From positions 620,001 to 684,000 of the forward strand of contig NC_010424.1 in the NCBI RefSeq assembly GCF_000018425.1: DNA of 64,000 nt, given 5' to 3'. A program made the position numbers and the translations under genes. The notes below the pieces were generated by a model that made no database searches, was not told the DNA's origin, and worked only from the letters and a program-made list of their open reading frames with translations. The stretch comes from Candidatus Desulforudis audaxviator MP104C (GTDB taxonomy: Bacteria > Bacillota > Desulfotomaculia > Desulfotomaculales > Desulforudaceae). Every line of letters starts with the position of its first letter. The first letter of the stretch is position 1. Positions 27,327-36,955 of the stretch are shown here, one piece after another.

Positions 27327-28085
27327 GTGGGGCGGGACGGATCAGCCGATGAAAAGACCCTGGTGCAGATGCTGGACCGGGAGCGGGTACCGGCGCACGT
27401 GGCCGTAATCATGGACGGCAACGGCCGGTGGGCCCAGAAGCGTGGGCTTCCCAGAGCCGCGGGTCACCGGGCCGGGGCGGAGGCTCTGAGGGAGGTAGTC
27501 CGGTTTTCCGCTGAGCTTGGAGTGCGCTTTCTCACGGCGTATACCTTTTCCACAGAGAACTGGAAACGACCGCGCGCCGAAGTTGACGGCCTTATGTCCC
27601 TGCTTGTGGAGTACGTTTATAAGGAACTCGAAGAAATGCACAGCCAGGGTGTCTGCCTGCGGACGATCGGCCGCCCGGAGGAGTTGCCGCCGGACGCCAG
27701 AGAGGCCCTAGCGGAAGCCGTGGCACGAACGCGCGACAACTCGCGGATTGTGGTGAATCTGGCCCTGAATTACGGGGGCCGCCGGGAACTGGTGGACGCG
27801 GTCCGCAGGCTGGGTGTGGAAATTCGGTCCGGGCGGCTTAATCCCGGGGACATTGACGAGGAAACCGTCCAGTCTGCCCTGTATACGGCCGGGATTCCCG
27901 ACCCCGACCTGCTGATCCGGCCGGCCGGCGAGTTTCGGATCAGCAACTTCATGCTCTGGCAACTGGCATACACCGAGTTCTGGGTAACGCCGGTACTCTG
28001 GCCCGACTTCGGGCGGATACACCTGGCCCAGGCATTGCTGGAGTTCCAGCGCCGTGACCGGCGTTACGGGGGCCTGAACATCTGA
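27327..28085 (+). CDS. uppS: Undecaprenyl diphosphate synthase (isoprenyl transferase)
   Basis: 252 residues. The cis-prenyltransferase signature HVAVIMDGNGRWAQKRGLPR is followed by GHRAGAEALREVVRFSAELG, TAYTFSTENWKRPRAEVDGL, ALNYGGRRELVDAV and the C-terminal GIPDPDLLIRPAGEFRISNF. It makes the C55 carrier for cell-wall synthesis. The GTG start is preceded by AGGAGG. It abuts cdsA (ATG overlapping the region of the stop). Confidence 0.97.
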   Translation: MGRDGSADEKTLVQMLDRERVPAHVAVIMDGNGRWAQKRGLPRAAGHRAGAEALREVVRFSAELGVRFLTAYTFSTENWKRPRAEVDGLMSLLVEYVYKELEEMHSQGVCLRTIGRPEELPPDAREALAEAVARTRDNSRIVVNLALNYGGRRELVDAVRRLGVEIRSGRLNPGDIDEETVQSALYTAGIPDPDLLIRPAGEFRISNFMLWQLAYTEFWVTPVLWPDFGRIHLAQALLEFQRRDRRYGGLNI

Positions 28086-28864
28086 TGGCGGCCAGAGTTC
28101 TTACCGCCCTGTTCGGCGCACCTCTTTTGCTGCTGGCGGCCTGGTTGGGCGGTTTCTACCTGGCTGCGGCCGTGGCTTTGCTGGTGCTTTTGGCCCAACA
28201 CGAGTTTGTGCGCCTGATCGGGGACTTAAGTCCACACCGGGGGCTGGTTTTCGCCGGGGGGCTCGTTCTGGTGACCGCCGCCTATTTGAACCCGGGCCGG
28301 TTCCCGGATGCCGCGCTGTTCGCGCTGCTATTGCTGTACCTCGGGGCCTTCGTTTTCTTTTTCCCCCGTATTGCGCCCGGATCGCTTGCCGGCACCTTGT
28401 TGGGCGCGGTGTACCCCGGCCTTCTGGCGTACCTCTACCTGCTGCGGGCCCTGCCGGACGGATGGCTGTGGCTGTTGCTTGTTCTCGTGGTCACCTGGGC
28501 GTTTGACATGTTTGGGTACTTCACCGGAATGGTGTTGGGCCGCATCCGGATGACGCCCAACCTGAGCCCCAAGAAAACTGTTGAAGGTCTGGCCGGCGGA
28601 ATCCTGGCCGCCGTGGCGGCAGCGGCCGCCGGCGGGTTCTTCATCGCCGGGAAGCTGGACTGGCCGTTCATCGTGCTTGGTCTCCTGATCGGCGCCGCGG
28701 CGCAAACCGGTGACCTGGCGACCTCGGCTTTGAAGCGTTTTGCCGGGGTGAAGGACGCCGGGCGTTTGCTCCCCGGGCATGGGGGAGTGCTGGACCGGTT
28801 TGACAGCATGCTGGTAAGCGCTCCGCTGGGCTACTACCTGATCCAGTGGCTGATTCTGAGATAA
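28085..28864 (+). CDS. cdsA: Phosphatidate cytidylyltransferase
   Basis: 259 residues, almost all hydrophobic, with about seven or eight predicted membrane helices. The CdsA signature near the C-terminus is GDLATSALKRFAGVKDAGRL followed by LPGHGGVLDRFDSML. It makes CDP-diacylglycerol, the precursor of membrane phospholipids. It follows uppS directly. In most relatives dxr is next; here a chrA-padR pair on the opposite strand and a permease gene come between. Confidence 0.96.
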   Translation: MAARVLTALFGAPLLLLAAWLGGFYLAAAVALLVLLAQHEFVRLIGDLSPHRGLVFAGGLVLVTAAYLNPGRFPDAALFALLLLYLGAFVFFFPRIAPGSLAGTLLGAVYPGLLAYLYLLRALPDGWLWLLLVLVVTWAFDMFGYFTGMVLGRIRMTPNLSPKKTVEGLAGGILAAVAAAAAGGFFIAGKLDWPFIVLGLLIGAAAQTGDLATSALKRFAGVKDAGRLLPGHGGVLDRFDSMLVSAPLGYYLIQWLILR

Positions 28865-28944
28865 AACCTCCAAGAAGAAAACTATAAGGAAACTAAAAAG
28901 GCGCCGTCCAGCCGGATAGTGACTGATGTCTAGTTGCCGGCAAG

Positions 28945-30174
28945 CTACAATCCCAGGGTAAAGATAAGGCTGCCTCCGGCGGCACCGGTGATTACAACGA
29001 CCCAGGAAGGCAATTTCCAATACTCCAGCATCCCGAACAAGACCGCCGCCAGGGCGAAATCCACCGGTTTATTGATGGAGCTGGTCCATATCGGGTCATA
29101 CAGGGCGGCCAGCAATAGACCGACTACGGCGGCGTTTACCCCCATCAGGGCGCCTTGAACGTTGGGATAGCTGCGGAGAGCGTTCCAGAAAGGAAGTATG
29201 CCGATCACCAACAGGAACGCCGGCAGGAAGATACCAATGGTCGCCACCGTGGCACCCGGCCAACCATTTATGATCGCTCCCAGATAAGCAGCAAAGGTGA
29301 ACAAGGGACCGGGAACGGCCTGAGCCGCCCCGTATCCGGCCAGGAACATTTCCTTGCTGACCCAGCCCACGGGTACCACTTCTCTTTCCAGCAGGGGCAG
29401 TACGACGTGTCCCCCGCCGAACACCAGCGATCCGGCACGGAAAAAGGTGTCGAAAACCGCCAACGATTGATAAGCAGTGAGTTGCCTTACAACAGGCAAA
29501 AAAACCAGTAAGCCCCCGAAAAGAATCAGGCAACCTATTGCCACCGAACGGTGAATATGTAAATTGAGAGTGGAAAATTCGGGCATCTTGGTGTTCTTAT
29601 ACAGGAAAACACCGACGAATCCGGCCAAAACAATCAAAATTACCTGCATGAAAGCTGTTTGCCACATCAAAATAGCAGTGGCCGTCAATAGGGCAATCGT
29701 GGCGCGATTGCGATCCGGCGTCAGGTTTCTACCCATTCCCAGGACCGCGTGGGCCACGATGGCCACCGCGACGATCTTCAAAGCGTGGATCAGTCCGGTG
29801 CCTGCTATATCGAACTCTTGTAGCAGCAAGGCGAAGAGTATGAGGGCGAGCGCCGACGGCAGGGTAAAACCGATCCACGCTATAACCGCTCCCGGTAAAC
29901 CACCACGTATCGCCCCGATGCCGATTCCCACCTGGCTGCTCGTCGGCCCCGGCAGAACCTGGCACAGAGCGACCAGGTCGGCGTAGCTTCTCTCATCCAA
30001 CCACTTGCGCCTGCGGACATATTCATGATGAAAGTAACCAATATGGGCGATCGGACCGCCGAACGATGTCAGGCCAAGCCTAAGAGTCACACCGAACAAC
30101 TCAAGTAAAGTTTCTACCCGGCTTTTTTGTGGACTGCTTTCGTGTTTGCTGTCAGAATTGGGTTGTGTGTTCAT
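28945..30174 (-). CDS. chrA: Chromate transporter ChrA (fused two-domain CHR family)
   Basis: 409 residues from the ATG at 30174, which follows GGAG; an upstream ATG at 30210 is possible. Two homologous CHR halves are visible. The first has GVTLRLGLTSFGGPIAHIGY, ALCQVLPGPTSSQVGIGIG. The second has FFRAGSLVFGGGHVVLPLLE, AGYGAAQAVPGPLFTFAAYL. About ten membrane helices are expected. ChrA exports chromate by proton antiport; some members may move other anions. It lies directly downstream of a PadR-type regulator in a two-gene operon oriented against its neighbours. Confidence 0.92.
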   Translation of the reverse strand: MNTQPNSDSKHESSPQKSRVETLLELFGVTLRLGLTSFGGPIAHIGYFHHEYVRRRKWLDERSYADLVALCQVLPGPTSSQVGIGIGAIRGGLPGAVIAWIGFTLPSALALILFALLLQEFDIAGTGLIHALKIVAVAIVAHAVLGMGRNLTPDRNRATIALLTATAILMWQTAFMQVILIVLAGFVGVFLYKNTKMPEFSTLNLHIHRSVAIGCLILFGGLLVFLPVVRQLTAYQSLAVFDTFFRAGSLVFGGGHVVLPLLEREVVPVGWVSKEMFLAGYGAAQAVPGPLFTFAAYLGAIINGWPGATVATIGIFLPAFLLVIGILPFWNALRSYPNVQGALMGVNAAVVGLLLAALYDPIWTSSINKPVDFALAAVLFGMLEYWKLPSWVVVITGAAGGSLIFTLGL

Positions 30175-30212
30175 CCGTCTCTCCACCTCGGGTATCAATG
30201 TTACAGCCATCT

Positions 30213-30518
30213 CTAAAGAACTTCTTGAACCAACTCTCTGATCTTGTTTCGAGCTTTCGCCAAAGCATCCGCTCCTTTGGGGGTGATGCTGTAATACTTT
30301 CTTATCTTGCCCCTCACAAGCCGGTCCTCTTTTTTCAAGTAGCCGCGGTCAGCCATTTGATGCAGCGTGGGATATAAAGTTCCGGGACTAATGTTATAAC
30401 CGTGATTAGCCAGCTCTTCGATCAGGAAAGCGCCATAAACCGGTTCATGGCTGGCATGATGAAGAATATGAATTTTTATGAAACCCAAAAAGAAATCTCT
30501 GATCATTAAGTCATCCAT
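30213..30518 (-). CDS. PadR-family transcriptional regulator
   Basis: 101 residues from the ATG at 30518, seven bases after GGGGGG. The PadR winged helix is complete: IKIHILHHASHEPVYGAFLI, EELANHGYNISPGTLYPTLH, QMADRGYLKKEDRLVRGKIR and KYYSITPKGADALAKA. It most likely represses its own operon with chrA; PadR-type regulators paired with chrA exist in other bacteria. Its C-terminus is short, so the dimer helix may be minimal. Confidence 0.9.
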   Translation of the reverse strand: MDDLMIRDFFLGFIKIHILHHASHEPVYGAFLIEELANHGYNISPGTLYPTLHQMADRGYLKKEDRLVRGKIRKYYSITPKGADALAKARNKIRELVQEVL

Positions 30519-30555
30519 GCAGTCGCCCCCCGATATTGTCAAATGATATCGCCTT

Positions 30556-30584
30556 ATGATACTATAGTTAGCGTATGTAGTCAA
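30556..30584 (-). promoter_or_regulatory. Promoter of padR-chrA with embedded dyad
   Basis: On the minus strand TTGACT (30579-30584) and TATCAT (30556-30561) are spaced 17 bases. The spacer contains the palindrome ACTATAGT and an ATAC-N10-GTAT dyad, well placed for autorepression by PadR. Confidence 0.6.
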
Positions 30585-30724
30585 GGACTTTGCCCGATAA
30601 CCAAGATAGGTTCAAATCCGGCCGAGAGCGTGCGTCAGCCCTGGGAGATGCCGCCGATTCAGCTCAACCGGATGACGGTTTCAACACCACGGCCATCCAG
30701 CAGTTTGAAAAGGGTCTGGGCTGC

Positions 30725-30754
30725 TTTACTTGTATGTCCCAAATAGTCTATAGT
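30725..30754 (+). promoter_or_regulatory. Candidate promoter for the YtvI-like permease gene and dxr
   Basis: TTTACT (30725-30730) and TATAGT (30749-30754), 18-base spacer, 34 bases before the start codon at 30789. The rest of 30585-30724 shows no gene. Confidence 0.45.
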
Positions 30755-30788
30755 TTATTAGGTACGATTGAGAGAGGTGAGGCCGTTC

Positions 30789-31865
30789 ATGCCACCGTCG
30801 GAGCGGGTTCAACAACTGACCTGGAGTGCCGGAGCTTTGCTTCTGGTAACGTTGAACTTGATTGTTCTTTTTTACATCGCGAGATACATGCTGCCGATTC
30901 TATTGCCGTTCCTGGTGGCGTTGATGATCAGCCTGCTGATTGAACCGGCGGTGAGGTTACTGCAGGAACGGCTGCGATTCCCGCGGCCTTTGGCCGTCAT
31001 TGGGGTGATCTTTGTGCTGCTGGCCGTGGTGGGGGCCTTACTGACGGCGGCGGCCCTGCGGCTGGTTGCCGAACTGGGGCATCTGTCTTCATTGCTGCCG
31101 TATCATGTCGCCAACTTCCGGCGAACCTTTGAAGGGTTGTTAGATGATGCAGTGATCTTTTACGGCCGATTGCCACCGGCCATGGTGAACTACATCGACG
31201 GTCTGCTAGCCTCGGCGGTGAAAAGCCTGGAAGGGTTCTTGAGGGGTGCACTCGACGCTTCACTCGGACTGCTGTCCACAGTACCGTTTATGATCGTCGT
31301 ACTCATGATCACCTTTGTGGCCACCTACTTTTTCAGCCGGGACAACGAAAAGCTCCGTGAAGCGTGGATCCGGGCGATTCCGGAACCCTGGGGCGCAAGG
31401 AGCCTTTTGATCGTGCGCGAAGGTTTCGGGGCGTTCATCCGGTTTTTCCGGGCCCAATTCGTGTTGGTGAGCATCACCACGGCGATCACAATCACCGGAC
31501 TCCTGATCATCGGTGTGCCGTACGCCGTGTCGATCGGCATCGTCACGGGCATCTTTGACCTTTTGCCGATATTGGGTCCGACCACCATCTTCGTTCCCTG
31601 GATTGCCTGGTGTGTGCTGACCGGCTCCTATTCGCTGGCGTTGAAACTGTTCGTCTTGTATGCAATTCTGTTCACTGTACGGGCTTCCCTGGAGGCGAAA
31701 GTAGTGTCGATGAACCTGGGCATTCACCCGCTGGCTGTACTGGTGGCGATGTACATCGGGCTGAAGGTTATGGGTATACTTGGATTAATCCTGGGTCCCA
31801 TCCTGGTGGTGGTGGTGCAGGGTGCGATCAAGGCCGGAAAACGGGCGCGCGAAGCCAGTGTGTAG
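30789..31865 (+). CDS. AI-2E family / YtvI-like integral membrane permease
   Basis: 358 residues from the ATG at 30789, six bases after GAGGTGAGG. Two helices at residues of about 15-50, a soluble middle, then about five helices. The family core is FIRFFRAQFVLVSITTAITI, GVPYAVSIGIVTGIFDLLPI, LGPTTIFVPWIAW and the C-terminal GLKVMGILGLILGPILVVVV. Members include sporulation protein YtvI and putative autoinducer-2 exporters or sodium antiporters; the substrate cannot be told from sequence. It precedes dxr by 21 bases and probably shares its transcript. Confidence 0.85.
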   Translation: MPPSERVQQLTWSAGALLLVTLNLIVLFYIARYMLPILLPFLVALMISLLIEPAVRLLQERLRFPRPLAVIGVIFVLLAVVGALLTAAALRLVAELGHLSSLLPYHVANFRRTFEGLLDDAVIFYGRLPPAMVNYIDGLLASAVKSLEGFLRGALDASLGLLSTVPFMIVVLMITFVATYFFSRDNEKLREAWIRAIPEPWGARSLLIVREGFGAFIRFFRAQFVLVSITTAITITGLLIIGVPYAVSIGIVTGIFDLLPILGPTTIFVPWIAWCVLTGSYSLALKLFVLYAILFTVRASLEAKVVSMNLGIHPLAVLVAMYIGLKVMGILGLILGPILVVVVQGAIKAGKRAREASV

Positions 31866-31886
31866 CCGGCCGCGGGAGGGTTGAGT

Positions 31887-33041
31887 ATGCCGAAGAGGAT
31901 CGCCGTTCTGGGCAGCACGGGTTCAATCGGCCGGCAGGCTTTGGACGTGGTTCGCAGCCACCCGGAAAAATTCAAAGTGGTTGGACTGGCGGCCGGACGG
32001 AACTGGGAGTTGCTGGCGGAGCAGGCGGCTGAATTCGCGCCGGGGGTGGTCTCCGTCTGGTCCGGCGACGACGCCGAGCGCGTCCGGGTACGCCTGGGCG
32101 GGGGAGTGGAGGTGCACGCGGGCGAGCCCGGATTAAGCGCCGTGGCCACTTGGCCGGCGGCGGATATTCTCCTGGTGGCGGTTGCCGGAACAACCGGTCT
32201 GGTTCCGACCGTGGAAGCGATCCAGTCGGGCAAGGACGTGGCGCTGGCCAACAAGGAGACGCTGGTGGTGGCCGGTGAGCTAGTCACCGAACTGGCGTTA
32301 GGGAGGGGCGTCCAGATACTGCCCGTTGACAGTGAGCATTCAGCAGTCTGGCAGTGCACCGCCTACCGGCGGACCGAGGTGACCGGAGTCGTCCTGACGG
32401 CGTCCGGAGGCCCGTTTCGCCGTTTCTCCCGTGAGGAACTGGAGCGGGTGAGGCCGGAGGACGCGTTGCGGCACCCGACCTGGCGGATGGGTCCCAAGAT
32501 CACGGTTGACTCGGCGACCTTAATGAATAAGGGTCTGGAGGTTATCGAGGCCCGGTGGCTGTTCGACGTTGACTACGACCGGATTGAGGTGGTGGTGCAT
32601 CCTGAGAGTATCATCCACGGGATGGCGCGCTTGCGCGACGGAACGGTGTTGGCCTGCATGAGCCCCACCGATATGCGGTTGCCCATCCAGTATGCGTTAA
32701 GTTATCCCCAGCGGTGGGAAACGGCGCTGCCGGTTCTGGATTTTGCCGCCTTGGGTGAGCTTACCTTCGAGACACCCCGCCGCGACCTCTTTTCGGCACT
32801 GGACCTGGCCTACCAGGCCGGGCGTGAGGGCGGCACCATGCCCTGCGTGCTGAATGCCGCCAACGAGGTGGCGGTGTCGGCCTTTCTGGACGGGCGCCTG
32901 GCCTTTACCGATATCCCCAGGGTGGTGGCTGCCACCATGGAACAACACGAGAGCAAGCGCCGCCCCGAACTTGGGGACATTCTGACCGCCGACCGGTGGG
33001 CGCGGGAAACGGCGGCGGCGGCCGCGGAAAGGGTGAGCTGA
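31887..33041 (+). CDS. dxr: 1-deoxy-D-xylulose 5-phosphate reductoisomerase
   Basis: 384 residues from the ATG at 31887, seven bases after GGGAGG. The NADPH loop is [20 protein letters not shown]. Active-site regions are [57 protein letters not shown] and [10 protein letters not shown]. It catalyses the first committed MEP-pathway step to isoprenoids. It overlaps rseP by one base, and ispG follows, so two MEP steps lie in one operon with the upstream isoprenoid user uppS. Confidence 0.97.
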
Positions 33042-34060
33042 TGCTTACGGTAGTCGCCGTAATTGTGGTATTCGGTTTGCTGATTTTTATTCACGAGTTG
33101 GGACACTTCCTGGTGGCTAAGCGCGCCGGGATTCTGGTGCATGAGTTCGCCCTGGGTTTCGGCCCCAGGCTGGCCGGCATCCGCCGGGGGGAGACGGAGT
33201 ATACCCTGCGGGCCGTTCCACTCGGAGGTTTTGTCCGCTTCGCCGGTATGGATCCCAAGGAGGAGGAATATGATCCGGCGCGGAGTTACAGGTACAAGTC
33301 GGTCCGCCAGCGCATGGGCGTCATCGCGGCCGGCCCGCTGGCCAACTTCTTCCTGGCGATTGTTCTCTTGGCCGTCATTTTTATGGTTCAGGGCCTGCCG
33401 ACACCCACCACTGTGGTAAAAACCGTGCTGCCGGACCGGCCGGCGGCGGCGGCCGGTCTCCAGCAGGGCGACCGGATCGTGGCGGTTGACGGACGACAGG
33501 TGGGCAACTGGGAACAACTGGTGACTGAGATCAGTACCCGGCCGGGTGAAACCCTGATTCTGACGGTGGAACGGGAAGGTGAGCGTCTCGACCTGCCGGT
33601 GGTCCCGGAGAATGAGTCCGGCGTGGGCAAGATCGGTTTCGCCCCGGACATACAGCCGGTGCGGGTGGGGTTATTCAAGGCCCTGGCCGGCGGGGTCCAG
33701 TACACGGTCCAGATTACACTGCTGATCGTCAGTTTCCTGGGCCAGATGATCACCGGCCACGCGCCGGCCGACGTGGGGGGTCCGGTGCGGATTGTGGCCG
33801 AGATCGGCACCGCGGCCCAGCTTGGATTGATGCCGCTGTTGCAGTTGGCCGCTTTCTTAAGCATCAACGTGGGACTCTTCAACCTGCTGCCGATCCCGGC
33901 GTTGGACGGCAGCCGCCTGATGTTCCTCTCCTGGGAGGGGCTCACCAGGCGACCGGTCAATCCGGAGCGGGAGGGGATGTTCCACCTGGTGGGCTTCGCC
34001 CTGTTGCTGCTGTTGATCGTGGTAATCACCTACAATGACATCGCTCAACTGATGATGTAG
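33041..34060 (+). CDS. rseP: Site-2 intramembrane metalloprotease RseP
   Basis: 339 residues. The zinc-binding HELGHFLVAKRAG motif lies in the first membrane helix near residues 19-23 and the second metal ligand in NLLPIPALDGSR near residue 290. A single PDZ domain occupies about 120-200 (LPDRPAAAAGLQQGDRIVAV). Four membrane helices are expected. It cleaves anti-sigma factors and signal-peptide remnants within the membrane. It overlaps the dxr stop (TGATG), the conserved dxr-rseP coupling. Confidence 0.96.
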   Translation: MLTVVAVIVVFGLLIFIHELGHFLVAKRAGILVHEFALGFGPRLAGIRRGETEYTLRAVPLGGFVRFAGMDPKEEEYDPARSYRYKSVRQRMGVIAAGPLANFFLAIVLLAVIFMVQGLPTPTTVVKTVLPDRPAAAAGLQQGDRIVAVDGRQVGNWEQLVTEISTRPGETLILTVEREGERLDLPVVPENESGVGKIGFAPDIQPVRVGLFKALAGGVQYTVQITLLIVSFLGQMITGHAPADVGGPVRIVAEIGTAAQLGLMPLLQLAAFLSINVGLFNLLPIPALDGSRLMFLSWEGLTRRPVNPEREGMFHLVGFALLLLLIVVITYNDIAQLMM

Positions 34061-34152
34061 CGGGGCCGGAACAGCCGACCGGCCGCCGCCGATACGCGAA
34101 TGAACGTCGACCCGTCCGCAGTGCAGTAGTAGATGGGGGGTCTTTTAAGGTT

Positions 34153-35202
34153 TTGCGCAGGAAAACACGGGCTATCCGGCTGGGTAGTGTTCAGGTCGGT
34201 GGCGGGGCCCCTGTTTCGGTCCAGTCCATGACCAGCACCGACACCCGCGACGTGGCCGCTACCGTGGCCCAGATCCGGGAGTTGGTTGGAGTCGGCGCGG
34301 AAATCGTCCGGGTGGCCGTGCCGGACCAGCAGGCGGTCCAGGCGTTGCGGCAGATCCGTGCCCAGGTGCCGGAGGTGGCGCTGGTTGCGGACGTTCATTT
34401 CGACCATCGCCTGGCCCTGGCCGCCGTCGAGGCGGGAGTGGACGGGCTGCGCCTGAATCCGGGCAACATCGGCGGTCGGGACAAGGTGGCCGAAGTGGTA
34501 CGCGCGGCCAGGGAACGTGGCGTGCCGATCCGCGTCGGGGTCAACGCGGGTTCCCTGGACCGTAGAATCGTAGAGCGGTTTGGAGCCGTGACGGCCGAGG
34601 CCATGGTCGCCAGTGCCCTGGAACACGTGGCCATTCTGGAGGACCTGGACTTCACGGCCGTGAAGATTTCCCTGAAAGCCAGCGATGTGCCCCTGACGGT
34701 GGCCGCTTACCGGCTTCTCGCCGCCAAAGTGGACTACCCCTTCCACGTTGGTATCACCGAAGCCGGTACGTTGCGCGGGGGCCTGGTGAAATCGGCGGTC
34801 GGGATCGGTATCCTGCTCGCGCAAGGTATCGGAGACACCATTCGGGTTTCATTGACCGCACCACCCAGACACGAGGTTTGGGCCGGGTACGAAATATTGA
34901 AGACACTCGGGCTAAGACGCCGGGGCGTGGAGCTGATCTCCTGCCCGACGTGCGGCCGGACTGAAATCGATCTGGTCCGGATTGCGACCGAGGTGGAAGA
35001 ACGCTTACAGGGTACGACCCGGGCGTTGAAGGTGGCCGTGATGGGCTGTGTGGTGAACGGACCGGGCGAAGCACGGGAGGCCGATGTGGGCATTGCGGGC
35101 GGAAAAGGGGTTGGGCTCTTGTTCCGCAAGGGAGAGCCGGTCCGTACCGTACCGGAGTCCAAACTGGTGGACGCGCTCCTGGAGGAGATAGAGAAACTGT
35201 AG
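34153..35202 (+). CDS. ispG: 4-hydroxy-3-methylbut-2-enyl diphosphate synthase
   Basis: 349 residues, the two-domain bacterial form. A TIM barrel begins with IRLGSVQVGGGAPVSVQSMT and has VADVHFDHRLALAAVEAGVD and RLNPGNIGGRDKV. The C-terminal domain has the [4Fe-4S] ligands in ISCPTCGRTEIDL and VAVMGCVVNGPGEAREADVG. It performs the penultimate MEP-pathway step. The start is a TTG at 34153; the 92-base gap before it contains AAGG near the start and no other feature. Confidence 0.97.
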   Translation: MRRKTRAIRLGSVQVGGGAPVSVQSMTSTDTRDVAATVAQIRELVGVGAEIVRVAVPDQQAVQALRQIRAQVPEVALVADVHFDHRLALAAVEAGVDGLRLNPGNIGGRDKVAEVVRAARERGVPIRVGVNAGSLDRRIVERFGAVTAEAMVASALEHVAILEDLDFTAVKISLKASDVPLTVAAYRLLAAKVDYPFHVGITEAGTLRGGLVKSAVGIGILLAQGIGDTIRVSLTAPPRHEVWAGYEILKTLGLRRRGVELISCPTCGRTEIDLVRIATEVEERLQGTTRALKVAVMGCVVNGPGEAREADVGIAGGKGVGLLFRKGEPVRTVPESKLVDALLEEIEKL

Positions 35203-35225
35203 GCCGAGGAGGAACAAGTTGAATA

Positions 35226-36926
35226 ATGCGCGCCAGCGAGTATCTGATTCCAACCCTGCGGGAAATACCGGCCGAAGCGGAGGTGGTCAGTCACCGGCTC
35301 CTCTTGAAAGCCGGTTTCATCCGTAAGGCGGCGTCCGGAGTCTACACCCTGCTTCCTCTGGCCCACCGGGTGCTGCGGAAGATAATGCGCATCATCCGGG
35401 AGGAGATGGACCGGCAGGGGGGACAAGAGATTCTGCTTCCGATCATGCAGCCGGCCGAGTTGTGGTTGCGTTCGGGTCGGTGGCACGTATACGGACCCGA
35501 GCTTTTCCGGCTGAAGGATCGGCACGGGCGTGATTTCTGCCTGGGGCCGACGCATGAGGAGATCATTACCGAACTGGTGATGGGCGACGTACGCTCCCAC
35601 AAGCAGTTGCCTCTCCTGCTGTATCAGATACAGAACAAGTACCGGGATGAGCGCCGCCCGCGGTTCGGCCTGCTCCGGGGCCGCGAGTTCATCATGAAGG
35701 ACCTTTATTCTTTCGATCGGGACGAGGCTGGCCTGGAGGTCAGCTACCGTAAGATGTTTGAAGCCTACCAGCGTGTTTTCAGCCGCTGCGGGCTGGAGTT
35801 CCGCCCGGTGGAGGCCGACTCGGGGCCGATCGGGGGCAGTGTGAGTCACGAGTTCATGGTCCTGGCCGGCTCCGGGGAAGCCCTGGTGGTTTACTGCCCG
35901 GAGGATGCTTGCGGCTATGCGGCGAACGTTGAGAAAGCCGAAAGCCGCGCGGAGCGCCCGAAGACCAAGGAAGATCCCCTGGCACTTGAACTCCTACCCA
36001 CGCCGGGCAAGCGGACGGTGGAGGATGTGTGCGCCTTTCTGGGGGTCGGTCCGGAGCAGATCGTAAAGACGATTCTGTACGAGACCGACCGGGGGCCCTG
36101 CGCGGCCCTGGTCCGGGGTGACCGGGAGGTCAACGAGGTCAAGCTGCAGAACGCGATCGGGGCGATGCACCTGGAAATGGCGGGGCCTGCGACCATCGAG
36201 CGGCTCACCGGAGCGCCGGTCGGGTTCACCGGCCCGGTCGGCCTGGAGGGTGTCCGGCTCGTGGTTGACGACGAGGTTTCTTTTATGGTTAACTGTATTA
36301 CCGGAGCTAACCGGGGGGATGCCCATTACCGGAACGTGAATCCCGGACGGGACTTCCCTCTACAAGTGGTGACCGACCTGCGCCTGGTGCGGGAGGAAGA
36401 CCCCTGCCCGCAGTGCGGCCGTCCCCTGCTGGCGGCCCGCGGGATTGAGGTGGGCCAGGTGTTCAAACTCGGCACCAAGTACTCCGAGGTAATGGGGCTG
36501 ACCTACCTGGATGAGCACGGTACGGAGCGCCCGGTGGTCATGGGCTGCTACGGCATCGGCGTGACTCGTACCCTGGCGGCCGCCGTGGAGCAGAATCACG
36601 ATGAGCAGGGGATTATCTGGCCGACGGCCATCGCGCCCTTTGCCGTGGTGGTAGTGCCGGTGAATGTCCGGGACGAGGTGCAGTCGGCGCTAGCCGAAAA
36701 AGCCTACACGGTGCTCTCCGAGGCGGGCGTGGAAGTGCTTCTGGACGACCGGCCCGAGCGCCCCGGGGTGAAATTCAAAGATGCGGACCTGGTGGGGTAC
36801 CCCTTGCGGGTTACCGTGGGCAAAACGGCCGTCGACGGGCTGGTGGAACTGCGGCTCCGGAAGAACGGGGACACCCGTCTGGTCGGGATCGGGGAACTGG
36901 TGGATACGGTGCGTGGGTTTCTGTAG
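35226..36926 (+). CDS. proS: Prolyl-tRNA synthetase (bacterial type)
   Basis: 566 residues. Class II motifs are seen in the N-terminal part ([77 protein letters not shown]). The inserted YbaK-like editing domain occupies about residues 235-385, and the anticodon-binding domain ends the protein ([20 protein letters not shown]). The editing insert marks the bacterial ProRS form. It follows ispG after 23 bases. Confidence 0.97.
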
Positions 36927-36955
36927 GTACCGTTTTGCAGGGGGTGAAAAAGGCA

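Noticed and set aside
35203-35225. T-box leader for proS
   Set aside because: The gap after ispG is only 23 bases, too short for a T-box.
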